Shown: positions 8,048 through 15,252, numbered from the stretch's first letter. The stretch is DNA of 17,297 nt from CAYTOF01 sp964439435 (GCA_964439435.1 CAYTOF010000046.1:1-17297), one strand, 5' to 3'. Numbers and translations: made by a program. Notes: generated from the sequence alone by a model not told the origin.

Positions 8048-8076
8048 CCTATACCCATGCAATGCGGTGACATCAA
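8048..8076 (-). promoter_or_regulatory. Likely promoter of the 247-residue GNAT gene
   Basis: On the minus strand, TTGATG (8076-8071), a 17-base spacer, then TATAGG (8053-8048). The leader would be about 80 bases. The match is moderate (4 of 6 in each box). Confidence 0.45.
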
Positions 8077-8176
8077 TATGGTCTACTAACAATTTTCAAT
8101 CTGGCTTTGTTACTGCAAAGCTATACTTTTTATATGGGTGGATCTCGAGAAAAGATATAATATAAGCAACAAAACA

Positions 8177-8692
8177 CTATATATCTATGTGATAAACTTG
8201 AATGATGTTTCCTGTCATTTCGCCCACTCGCTCACGAACAAGATAACCTCCGTTATTCATAATCGTTTTTGCGGAACCAAGATTATCCTTATCACAAGTT
8301 ATCACGACAGGATTGATACCATAGCTTTTTATAATTGGCAATACCATTGACAACATTTTTGTCGCATAGCCTTTATTCCTTTCAGATGGTCGGATACCAA
8401 AGCCGGAATGTCCGTCCTTTCCTATGCTTTTGGCATACTTCTTTGACCTAATACTTATTGCGCCTAAAATCATACTACTGTTTGTGAAAAAATACAAACA
8501 CTGTCCAGCTTTTTGATCACCTTCAATCCATTTAAGCCATTCTGCGTATGTTACTTTTCGTTGTTGCGAGTTACTGAACCGTCTGAGCGCACCTGGATTT
8601 AATCTTCCCCCGTATTCTTCCCACTCAACCATCATATCCTCATATTGTGTTTCATGTATAACTTCCGGTCGTAATAAAAGAAACTCTTCCAT
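8177..8692 (-). CDS. GNAT family N-acetyltransferase
   Basis: A 171-residue single-domain acetyltransferase. The core is clear: a strand SGFGIRPSERNKGYATKML (about 96-114) with the acetyl-CoA pyrophosphate loop R105-N-K-G-Y-A110, then VVITCDKDNLGSAKTIMNNGGYL (129-151), typical of the Firmicutes group that includes many uncharacterised small-molecule acetyltransferases. GGGAGA lies just upstream of the ATG. The gene follows rlmD by 69 bases on the same strand. A TATAAT at 8736-8741 (minus) could give it its own start, but no good -35 accompanies it, so co-transcription with rlmD is possible. The substrate is unknown. Confidence 0.88.
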   Translation of the reverse strand: MEEFLLLRPEVIHETQYEDMMVEWEEYGGRLNPGALRRFSNSQQRKVTYAEWLKWIEGDQKAGQCLYFFTNSSMILGAISIRSKKYAKSIGKDGHSGFGIRPSERNKGYATKMLSMVLPIIKSYGINPVVITCDKDNLGSAKTIMNNGGYLVRERVGEMTGNIIQVYHIDI

Positions 8693-8761
8693 TTATTCTC
8701 CCACACAAATTTATTTTGTTATTGGATCTTCTCGTATTATATGTTATTAGCACACCAGTCA

Positions 8762-10138
8762 TTATAAGCGCGACATCAATACCACACACTCCACATGTGA
8801 AGTCCGCGGGAACATATCAACAATATCGAGCTTGTCAATTTTAAATCCGCGAGAAATTAGCTCTTTCAAATCACGAGCCAGTGTTGAAGGGTTACATGAC
8901 ACATAGATCAGAAAATCTGCTGAGCTTTTTACAATAAAATCACAAACATTCTGTGAAAGACCTTTTCGCGGAGGGTCAACAACAATCAGATTTGGAGTGA
9001 AATCATTGGCTTGCAAAATATGAAACATATTGTCTGCATCGCCACAAAAAAATGTTGCATTGTCAATTCTGTTGATGATGGCATTTTGTGTAGCGTCATC
9101 CACCGCATCTTTGATGATTTCTATACCTATAACTCTTTTAGAGTATTTAGCCAAAGCCAAAGAAATTGTGCCAATACCACAAAAAAGATCAAGCACCTGC
9201 AAATCCACTTTCAGAGAAAGGGCATAATTTATAACAATCTCATATAACTTTTCACATTGTTTGCTGTTCACTTGATAGAAAGAAGCTGCAGACAATGAGA
9301 ACTCAAGCCCACAAAGTATATCCGTTATCTTATCTGCCCCCCAAAGAGGGATAAATTCCTTGCCAAAAACAACATTGGTCTTATCAGGATTTATATTCAA
9401 CAAAACACTTTTTAAATCAGGAGTCATATTGCTCAGCATATGGGGTAAATCCTGAAACTTTTTAGCTTCATTGCGTGCAAGCACCGGGCATACCATCAGT
9501 TCCATTGTCTGAGCTGCTTGTCTGATAAAAATCGCTCTTAAAACACCTTTTTTTGAGTTTTCTTTATAAGGTGCGATGTTTTTTGATTTTGCATAATCAC
9601 ATACTGCTTGAGCGACTTCACTGAAAATTGGGGCATGAATATCACATGAAAAGAAGTCATTATTTTTATCGATCAAAGGCACAATGTTGTGTGAATTTCT
9701 CCTGTAAAAACCAAACTCGCAGCCATTTTCTATCGTCGGCTTAACCATGAAAATTGCTTTATTTCTATAAGCAGATTGATTTTCAGCCGGGGTAATTTGC
9801 AGGTTTCCAACATCTAGCCGACCAAGACGCTTTAGTGTTTCTGCAACTCTTTTGGTTTTGAACTCTATTTCTGAACCATAGGAGATATGTCGGAAATCAC
9901 ACCCGCCGCAAGACGGAAAAGCCGGGCAGTGGTTAGGGATTCTGTCCGGCGAAGGTGATATAATCTGTTCAATTTTACAAATTACACGGTTTGACAGGAT
10001 CTTGATCAATCTCACGAGCAATTTATCGCCCTTTACAGCGCCCGGGATAAACAAGACAATTCCACTTTCTTTGGCAATGCCCGAACCGTCGTGAGCGTAA
10101 TCAGATACAACAACCTCGAGCAAGTCATTTTTATTCAT
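8762..10138 (-). CDS. rlmD: 23S rRNA (uracil-C5)-methyltransferase RlmD/RlmCD
   Basis: A 458-residue SAM-dependent enzyme that makes 5-methyluridine in 23S rRNA (U1939; in Firmicutes one enzyme often also does U747). Domains in order: TRAM (about 4-58); the [4Fe-4S] cluster ligands Cys71, Cys77, Cys80 (CPAFPSCGGC) and Cys165 (FFSCD); a central domain with FYQVN (287-291); and a Rossmann fold with LDLFCGIGTISLALA (316-330). DPPRKGL (388-394) and the catalytic nucleophile Cys415 in YVSCNPSTLARDL are present, and Glu450 in HVE is the likely base. All catalytic elements and cluster ligands are intact and the length is normal. It starts 4 bases after the DUF3298 gene's stop with only a weak SD, so it is probably translated by coupling. 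Confidence 0.95.
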   Translation of the reverse strand: MNKNDLLEVVVSDYAHDGSGIAKESGIVLFIPGAVKGDKLLVRLIKILSNRVICKIEQIISPSPDRIPNHCPAFPSCGGCDFRHISYGSEIEFKTKRVAETLKRLGRLDVGNLQITPAENQSAYRNKAIFMVKPTIENGCEFGFYRRNSHNIVPLIDKNNDFFSCDIHAPIFSEVAQAVCDYAKSKNIAPYKENSKKGVLRAIFIRQAAQTMELMVCPVLARNEAKKFQDLPHMLSNMTPDLKSVLLNINPDKTNVVFGKEFIPLWGADKITDILCGLEFSLSAASFYQVNSKQCEKLYEIVINYALSLKVDLQVLDLFCGIGTISLALAKYSKRVIGIEIIKDAVDDATQNAIINRIDNATFFCGDADNMFHILQANDFTPNLIVVDPPRKGLSQNVCDFIVKSSADFLIYVSCNPSTLARDLKELISRGFKIDKLDIVDMFPRTSHVECVVLMSRL

Positions 10139-10142
10139 ATTT

Positions 10143-11105
10143 TTATTCCATGTACAGCGGATTGATTTTCATGATATCTGAAATATCGGCATAGGGGAGT
10201 GTAAAGGTGATTATGATGTGTTGGGCGATTTCGTACGGGTTGTATATAAAGGCAATGCCTGTAGAAGAAAAATACCATTTATTCTCAAGTGAGATGAGGG
10301 GTATCAAGCCCGCAAAATCAGGATAGTAGTTGTCAGGCGATTTTGCACACTCTTGAATTATAAAGTCATGTATTCGAGGAAGGTATTTTGCGGAATCAAC
10401 ATTGAAAACATCGCTCAATGCAAGAAGAGATCCATCAATTGCACTATAGGTGTATCCATAATCTGATATGAACTCCTGCGTTCCGCCGCTAAAGCTGCGA
10501 ATTTCATATAAAAGTGAAAGCACACTGGCGGAATTAGTTTCAACAGTAAAGTTTGCATTATAAGTATAGGGCAAATCTGTATCTCCTGCTTCGAGAGCTT
10601 TTTTGGCATAATTAAGAAGATCGTTCTGTGTGTAGCTGTAGTATTCTTCGGCGATTGTTTTTATATTAATTTTGAGAGTGTTTATTATCGCAGAAGAACT
10701 TGGGTTGCTTACGTTGGGATGATATATCGCTCCGGATAATATTCTCTTTCCATTGGAATCAGTGTTCACAGAAATATAAGAAGGTTCATTAAGTATAACA
10801 GGAAATAGAGGGCCGATAGGAATTTCTGTTTCTGTAGAATCTTCACTTGTAGTCTCTGCAAATGATTCAGATGTGGTCTCGATGGTCGAGGAAGTGCTCC
10901 AAGAAGTTTGCGCAGATTCAGTTGGGTCTGTATTGCTTGTGTATACTGAACTTTCTGAAAAACTTGCAGTTGTGTTATTTATTTGTGTTGTTTCAAGAGG
11001 AGGGTTTGTATCTTCTCTTGAGATGATTATTGCCGCTAAAATAACTGCAAAAAAAACAGGCAGTGCGACAACAAGGTATAGTCTATATTGTTTTATAAAA
11101 CTCAT
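10143..11105 (-). CDS. Membrane-anchored DUF3298 (RsiV-like) protein with Ser/Thr-rich stalk
   Basis: A 320-residue protein with one N-terminal membrane helix (about 8-28). A low-complexity Ser/Thr/Glu stalk of about 65 residues (31-96) follows, then an outer domain of about 220 residues. The last 100 or so residues match the DUF3298 fold found in the anti-sigma factor RsiV and in many Clostridia lipoproteins (WYFSSTGIAFIYNPYEIA, then ITFTLPYADI). The cytoplasmic part is only about 7 residues, too short to hold a sigma factor, so RsiV-like regulation is unlikely. In RsiV this fold binds lysozyme; whether that holds here is unknown. AAGGGAA lies before the ATG. It is the first gene of an operon with rlmD (4-base spacing) and has its own promoter at 11157-11185. 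Confidence 0.78.
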   Translation of the reverse strand: MSFIKQYRLYLVVALPVFFAVILAAIIISREDTNPPLETTQINNTTASFSESSVYTSNTDPTESAQTSWSTSSTIETTSESFAETTSEDSTETEIPIGPLFPVILNEPSYISVNTDSNGKRILSGAIYHPNVSNPSSSAIINTLKINIKTIAEEYYSYTQNDLLNYAKKALEAGDTDLPYTYNANFTVETNSASVLSLLYEIRSFSGGTQEFISDYGYTYSAIDGSLLALSDVFNVDSAKYLPRIHDFIIQECAKSPDNYYPDFAGLIPLISLENKWYFSSTGIAFIYNPYEIAQHIIITFTLPYADISDIMKINPLYME

Positions 11106-11156
11106 ATGTTTCCCTTCGAATGTTCATCAGATATTGTTGCATAATGTATAGAAATA

Positions 11157-11185
11157 ATTGTACCACAGAATATAATGAAGTGCAA
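11157..11185 (-). promoter_or_regulatory. Promoter of the DUF3298-rlmD operon
   Basis: On the minus strand, TTGCAC (11185-11180), a 17-base spacer, then TACAAT (11162-11157). The leader is about 45 bases. It stands back to back with the HAD promoter; the two -35 boxes are 16 bases apart. Confidence 0.65.
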
Positions 11186-11201
11186 TCACAGTGCTAGCGG
11201 A

Positions 11202-11230
11202 TTGACATTATTCAAAATTTTTCATATAAT
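11202..11230 (+). promoter_or_regulatory. Perfect-consensus sigma-A promoter of the HAD gene
   Basis: TTGACA (11202-11207), a 17-base spacer, then TATAAT (11225-11230): consensus in both boxes with ideal spacing. Transcription should start near 11237. This rules out the in-frame ATG at 11175 as the HAD start. Confidence 0.88.
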
Positions 11231-11267
11231 TTATCTACAATATCAATTAGCATACGAGGATGACAAT

Positions 11268-11888
11268 TTGAAAACAACTCATATAATATGGGATTGGAAC
11301 GGTACAATACTAGATGACCTTGATATCAGTATAACGATATTAAATGAAATGCTGGAAAGCCGAAAAAAACCTCTGATAACAAAAGAGGTTTACCTTGATG
11401 TTTTTATATTTCCGATAAAAAAATACTATGACATAGTTGGCCTAAGAATGGACAATCTAGAGTACGAAAAAACGGCAGTAGAATATATGAAACGGTATAA
11501 AACTAAACTTCCTGAAGCCAAGCTTCATGATGATATATTAGAGGTAGTATCAAACTTTCATGCGCTTGGCGTGACACAAATTATTATCTCAGCAAGTGAA
11601 CGGAGCTTTTTGATTGAGCAAGTGAAATCTTTTGGAATCCNNNNNNNNNNTTATCTGGGGTATAGTAAAGCTGATATTGCAAAGGACTGGTTGTCATCTT
11701 CTGGCGTGGATCCCGGGAGTATATTAATGGTCGGGGACACGTTGCATGACTTTGAGGTATCTTGTGAACTTGGTGGCAAATGTGTTTTAATTGCAGCAGG
11801 ACATCAAAGTAAAGAAAGACTGCTTACATGTGGTGCTGAAGTCCTTGACAGGGCGGATGAAATTACAAAACATATAATTACCATTTGA
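11268..11888 (+). CDS. HAD family hydrolase (phosphoglycolate phosphatase-like), interrupted by a gap
   Basis: A cytoplasmic phosphatase-like protein of the HAD superfamily, PGP-like subgroup with an alpha-helical cap. Motif I is DWNGTILDD (nucleophile Asp9; the usual second Asp is Asn11, a form common in this Firmicutes subgroup). Motif II is the Ser/Thr in IIISASERS. Motif III is the Lys in YSKADIAK. Motif IV is MVGDTLHDFEVS. I start it at TTG 11268: GAGGA (11256-11260) lies 7 nt upstream, and the perfect promoter at 11202-11230 lies downstream of the first in-frame ATG (11175). The 10-N gap at 11641-11650 removes residues between FGI and YLGYSK; relatives have about 10-15 more residues there. 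The frame happens to stay open. The lipid kinase gene follows after 69 bases and may be co-transcribed. The substrate is unknown. Confidence 0.82.
   Translation: MKTTHIIWDWNGTILDDLDISITILNEMLESRKKPLITKEVYLDVFIFPIKKYYDIVGLRMDNLEYEKTAVEYMKRYKTKLPEAKLHDDILEVVSNFHALGVTQIIISASERSFLIEQVKSFGIXXXXYLGYSKADIAKDWLSSSGVDPGSILMVGDTLHDFEVSCELGGKCVLIAAGHQSKERLLTCGAEVLDRADEITKHIITI
11641..11650. other. Scaffold gap (10 N) inside the HAD gene
   Basis: Ten Ns between motif II and motif III of the HAD protein. The true length is unknown; family comparison suggests more than three residues are missing. Confidence 0.95.
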
Positions 11889-11957
11889 AAAACTATCGAT
11901 AATGATATCATATGACTTTTTAACATTATAAGATTATTATGACGATTGAGGATTAAA

Positions 11958-12869
11958 ATGACAAATCGCTTGTTATTCATTGTAAACCCAATTGCGGGTA
12001 AGGGGCAAATAAGGTCAAGGTTGATGGCGGTTTTAGACCTCTTTACCAAATATGGTTATGAGGTTACAATTCGTATAACCCAAAGTGAAGGTGATGCTCA
12101 AAAAACCGCAGAAAAATTTGCTCACGAATATGATCTTGTTGTATGTAGTGGGGGAGACGGGACACTAAGTGAAATTGTCAACGGTTTGATGCGAATTAAA
12201 GGACCGAGACCAAAAGTAGCATATATTCCGACTGGAACCACAAATGATTTTGCTAGCACACTTGGGTTACCCACAACAGATACTTTAGCAGCAGCAGAAC
12301 TCGCAATTACAGGAAATGCACTTGCCTGTGATGTAGGTAAGTTTAACAACAAGTACTTTACATACAGCGCAGCATTCGGAGCATTTACGGATGTTGCATA
12401 TGCGACTCCACAAAAGTCAAAAAGCATATTGGGAAGGGCGGCTTATGTATTACAAGGTGTGGAGCGGCTATCCAGCCTTCGCTCTTATCGACTTACTATA
12501 AAAACTGAGCACGAACACATAGAAGATGATTTTATATTTGGCATGATAACAAATTCAGATTCAATAGCAGGCTTTAAAGGACTTGCAGGTACCGGCGTTG
12601 AACTAAGTGATGGACTTTTTGAGGTTGCTTTGATACGTATGCCAAGAACTATTTTAGATCTCCAACAATTGGTTGTAGCGTTGTTGTCTCATGAGGTTTC
12701 AGTACAGGGTGTGTACAGTTTTAAGGGTTCAAAGATTTCCATTGATGGTGTTGAACCGCTTGCATGGACACTTGACGGAGAATTTGGAGGTGCACCATCT
12801 CGATCTGAAATTGATGTGATGCCTGGTGCAATCAGGTATGTGACCATGAGAAGCCAATTAACCAAATAG
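11958..12869 (+). CDS. Diacylglycerol/lipid kinase, DgkB/BmrU/YegS family
   Basis: A 303-residue ATP-dependent lipid kinase, the same length as Bacillus DgkB. It probably phosphorylates diacylglycerol, returning it to phosphatidate for phospholipid synthesis, or a related lipid. The catalytic domain has FIVNPIAGKG (about 7-16), the nucleotide loop SGGDGTLSEIVNG (64-76) and PTGTTNDFASTLGLP (91-105), all intact. The C-terminal beta-sandwich contains the acidic metal site region (LSDGLFEVALI) and ends with DGVEPLAWTLDGE and a PGAIR segment. ATG 11958 is chosen because GAGGA (11948-11952) lies 5 nt upstream; an in-frame TTG at 11946 has no SD. It follows the HAD gene and ends before a strong bidirectional terminator. 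Whether DgkB-type or another lipid kinase cannot be settled by eye. Confidence 0.9.
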   Translation: MTNRLLFIVNPIAGKGQIRSRLMAVLDLFTKYGYEVTIRITQSEGDAQKTAEKFAHEYDLVVCSGGDGTLSEIVNGLMRIKGPRPKVAYIPTGTTNDFASTLGLPTTDTLAAAELAITGNALACDVGKFNNKYFTYSAAFGAFTDVAYATPQKSKSILGRAAYVLQGVERLSSLRSYRLTIKTEHEHIEDDFIFGMITNSDSIAGFKGLAGTGVELSDGLFEVALIRMPRTILDLQQLVVALLSHEVSVQGVYSFKGSKISIDGVEPLAWTLDGEFGGAPSRSEIDVMPGAIRYVTMRSQLTK

Positions 12870-12903
12870 CTTATAAGAAACCTTGGTGGAAATAAAATCA
12901 AGT

Positions 12904-12951
12904 AAAAAGGACAGCGATTCCAAATTTTTTTTTGGAATCGCTGTCCTTTTT
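12904..12951. terminator. Bidirectional Rho-independent terminator
   Basis: A perfect 21-bp stem (12904-12924 with 12931-12951) around a TTTTTT loop, with A5 at one foot and T5 at the other. It therefore reads as hairpin plus U-tract in both directions. It separates the lipid kinase (+) from the ABC transporter operon (-), whose last gene ends at 12962. Confidence 0.92.
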
Positions 12952-12961
12952 GATAGATAGA

Positions 12962-13684
12962 TTATAAAACTTTACTTAAAAAATTAACGGTTCTTTGATT
13001 GCGTGGATTCGAGAAAAATTCTGACGGTGAATTTTGTTCAACTATCAGACCATTGTCCATAAACAGAACTCTGCTTGCGGCTTCACGTGCAAATCCCATT
13101 TCATGGGTGACAACGACCATGGTCATTCCATCATTTGCCAAACTTCGCATAACATCCAAAACCTCACCAACCATTTCCGGATCAAGTGAACTAGTTGGCT
13201 CATCAAATAACATGATTTTAGGTTGCATAGCTAGTGCTCGAGCTATGCCCACTCTTTGTTGTTGACCTCCTGAGAGCTGTCTTGGAAAACAATCAATTTT
13301 TTCAGAAAGTCCGACGCGATCAAGCAGTTTCACGGCTAAATCATCCGCTTCAGACTGTGAAAGACGACCAAGCTTTACGGGAGCAAGGGTTAGATTTTTT
13401 CTCACTGTCAAATGAGGAAACAAATTAAAACTTTGAAATACCATACCCATTTTTGTCCGTAATGTGTTTACATCATATCCCGGAGCGGTGATAAGCTCAT
13501 CGTCTACAAGAATCTCACCTGCGGTCGGTCGTTCGATTAAATTCAAGCAACGCAAAAAAGTTGATTTTCCTGATCCGGAAGGACCTATAATGAATATCCG
13601 TTCACCCTTCGAAATGTGCTCGTTTATGCCATTTAAAACTTCTAATTCACCAAAATGCTTGTGCAGGTCCTTAACGGTTATCAT
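12962..13684 (-). CDS. Polar amino-acid ABC transporter, ATP-binding protein
   Basis: A 240-residue ATPase of the GlnQ/HisP group that drives uptake through the adjacent permease. All nucleotide motifs are intact: Walker A GPSGSGKS (34-41), Q-loop Gln84 in VFQSFNLFPH, signature LSGGQQQR (137-144), Walker B IMLFDEP (157-163), and the switch His194 in VVTHEMGFA. Residues match the usual length of about 240. The start is between ATG 13684 and GTG 13690: AAAGGAG is 11 nt from the former and 5 nt from the latter. I prefer the ATG because family members start with M-I-x-V. The gene overlaps the end of the permease gene by 14 bases, so translation is coupled. It is the last gene of the operon, just before the terminator. 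Confidence 0.95.
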   Translation of the reverse strand: MITVKDLHKHFGELEVLNGINEHISKGERIFIIGPSGSGKSTFLRCLNLIERPTAGEILVDDELITAPGYDVNTLRTKMGMVFQSFNLFPHLTVRKNLTLAPVKLGRLSQSEADDLAVKLLDRVGLSEKIDCFPRQLSGGQQQRVGIARALAMQPKIMLFDEPTSSLDPEMVGEVLDVMRSLANDGMTMVVVTHEMGFAREAASRVLFMDNGLIVEQNSPSEFFSNPRNQRTVNFLSKVL

Positions 13685-14393
13685 TGGCACGTAGTCTCCT
13701 TTCAAGCCTTTTGAAAACATAAGAAAGCACAGTCGTTATCAAAAGATAAATAAGTGCGACAGCTATGAGAGGCATGAAGGCACTATATGTTCGGCTTCGA
13801 ATAAAATCACCGGCTTTTGTTAAATCCTGCAAGGCAATATATCCGACAATCGAAGTTTCTTTCATCAAGACAATAACTTCGTTTGTCAAAGCAGGGAGTA
13901 TATTCTTAAAAGCTTGGGGCAGCACAATATATATCATTGTCTGGGCTTTGTTAAAACCGAGAGAGCGGCTGGCTTCCGTTTGTCCGATATCAACAGACAG
14001 AATGCCGGCTCTGATGATTTCGCCAACGTAGGCACCGCTGTTTATGCCGAAAGCAATAATTGCCACGAGCAACTGGGAGATACGAACTCCGGCAAAAATA
14101 ATGTAATAGATAATGAGGAGTTGTATGAGTAGAGGTGTGCCTCGAATAACATTCAAATAAAGTCCGGATATGGATGAAAGAAATTTATTGTCCGAAATAC
14201 GAAGCAGTGCTACACAGATACCGATGATTATACCAAGAATAACAGCTCCAATTGTCACATAAAATGTGACTTTTAGGCCATTGATTAAAAAGAGATAGCG
14301 ATCACCTTTAATGAAATTAAGGTAAAACTCAGCAGAAAAGCTATCCCACCAAGCCGAGAGCCCGGCAACAATGTTATTCAATAAATTACCCAC
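13671..14393 (-). CDS. Polar amino-acid ABC transporter, permease
   Basis: A 240-residue inner-membrane permease of the His/Glu/Gln/Arg/opine (HEAQ) group. After a short leader (about 1-30) come roughly five membrane helices, beginning with FYVTIGAVILGIIIGICVALL. The EAA loop that contacts the ATPase is present (GQTEASRSLGFNKAQTMIYIVLPQA), as is the conserved RGTPLLIQLL segment. One permease gene implies a homodimer. It starts with GTG 4 bases after the binding-protein stop and has no clear SD, which fits translational coupling. Its 3' end overlaps the ATPase start. Confidence 0.95.
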   Translation of the reverse strand: MGNLLNNIVAGLSAWWDSFSAEFYLNFIKGDRYLFLINGLKVTFYVTIGAVILGIIIGICVALLRISDNKFLSSISGLYLNVIRGTPLLIQLLIIYYIIFAGVRISQLLVAIIAFGINSGAYVGEIIRAGILSVDIGQTEASRSLGFNKAQTMIYIVLPQAFKNILPALTNEVIVLMKETSIVGYIALQDLTKAGDFIRSRTYSAFMPLIAVALIYLLITTVLSYVFKRLERRLRANDNR

Positions 14394-14397
14394 AATT

Positions 14398-15195
14398 CTA
14401 ATCTGCTTTTACGATGATAGCTTGATTGGAAGTGAAGTATGAAGCAGAAAAATCGACACTTTGGAGTCTTTCTTCATTGACAGTCATACCGGCGATGACA
14501 ATATCCACTTGTCCGCTTTCGAGTGCTATGAGCAATGAATCAAATTCCATGTTTATAACTTCTAGCGTTTTATCAGCTTTTTTTGCGATAAGCTTTGCGA
14601 TTTCAACATCCAATCCGGCGACCGTTTTCCCATCATCCAGAAGATATTCAAAAGGGGGAAACTCAGCGTTTGTACCCATACGAAGAATGCCGGAGTCGCC
14701 GAGTTGAGGGCCGGTTATATAGTCGTCTCTCTCATCTTCGGGTGTCTCGATAAAGCCTTTCAGTAGGGTATCATATTGACCGGATGCTTTTATCTCGGAT
14801 AAAACCACATCAACCAATCCAAGAAGCTCGGGATTCCCTTTTTTTATTGCTATAGCATATTCCTCAGCTTCAAATGCCGGATCGCTCAAAATTTTAAGTC
14901 CACTGTTTGCGGCAACTATTGCCTTTGCCGGTTCAAGGTCAATTATAACGGCATCAATATTGCCGTTTTTGACAGCAATGGCAGCATCGACTGCTTTGTT
15001 ATAGCGGAAAATCTCTGCATCTTCAATGTCCTCGGCAAAAATATCTCCTGTAGTTCCAAGCTGAACACCGATCTTTTTACCTTTTAGGTCATCTGCAGTT
15101 TTGATTTCAACTTTGCTTGTAGTACATGCTCCGAAAATCACCAGCATAGAAATACAGATAACGGAAATCAAAACTCTTTTCATTGTCTTTTTCAT
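14398..15195 (-). CDS. Circularly permuted amino-acid ABC transporter substrate-binding lipoprotein
   Basis: A 265-residue family 3 (SBP_bac_3) solute-binding lipoprotein, with its halves in reversed order. Residues 1-24 are a lipoprotein signal ending FGAC. Residues 29-149 match the usual C-terminal half: TADDLKGKKIGVQLGTTGD (33-51), NGNIDAVIIDLEPAKA (78-92), EEYAIAIKKGNPELL (111-125), then the closing SGQYDTLLKGFI helix. A linker (150-169, acidic) follows. Residues 170-265 match the usual N-terminal half: LRMGTNAEFPPFEY (171-184), MEFDSLLIALESGQVDIVIAGMT (216-238), and SNQAIIVKAD at the very end. Ligand contacts expected from the family are present but in swapped order: Thr48/Thr49 and Asp86 first, then Thr238 and Arg243. 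SD AGGAGG lies 6 nt before the ATG. It heads the operon; the promoter is at 15224-15252. A family 3 binder with intact parts is certain; a polar amino acid ligand is inferred. Confidence 0.92.
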   Translation of the reverse strand: MKKTMKRVLISVICISMLVIFGACTTSKVEIKTADDLKGKKIGVQLGTTGDIFAEDIEDAEIFRYNKAVDAAIAVKNGNIDAVIIDLEPAKAIVAANSGLKILSDPAFEAEEYAIAIKKGNPELLGLVDVVLSEIKASGQYDTLLKGFIETPEDERDDYITGPQLGDSGILRMGTNAEFPPFEYLLDDGKTVAGLDVEIAKLIAKKADKTLEVINMEFDSLLIALESGQVDIVIAGMTVNEERLQSVDFSASYFTSNQAIIVKAD

Positions 15196-15223
15196 TTTAA
15201 ACCTCCTGATTTCGTATGCGGAT

Positions 15224-15252
15224 ATTGTAACATTTATTTACACGCAAATCAA
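15224..15252 (-). promoter_or_regulatory. Promoter of the amino-acid ABC transporter operon
   Basis: On the minus strand, TTGATT (15252-15247), a 17-base spacer, then TACAAT (15229-15224). The leader is only about 25 bases, leaving no room for a riboswitch or T-box, so control would be at initiation. Confidence 0.75.

Noticed and set aside
8104..8121. Hairpin GCTTTG-TTACTG-CAAAGC followed by T-rich sequence on the plus strand
   Set aside because: The stem has only 6 bp, and no plus-strand gene precedes it that would need a terminator.
11175..11267. ATG 11175 as start of the HAD protein, adding about 31 residues
   Set aside because: A perfect promoter lies downstream of this ATG, no SD precedes it, and the extra residues do not look like part of the HAD fold.
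11902..11911. Palindrome ATGATATCAT between the HAD and lipid kinase genes
   Set aside because: It is a 10-base AT-rich palindrome, easily found by chance, and no promoter fits around it.
14398..15195. Reading the permuted binding protein as a truncated or decayed pseudogene
   Set aside because: It has a full-length frame, signal peptide, SD, promoter and every conserved block of both lobes, and it heads an intact operon.
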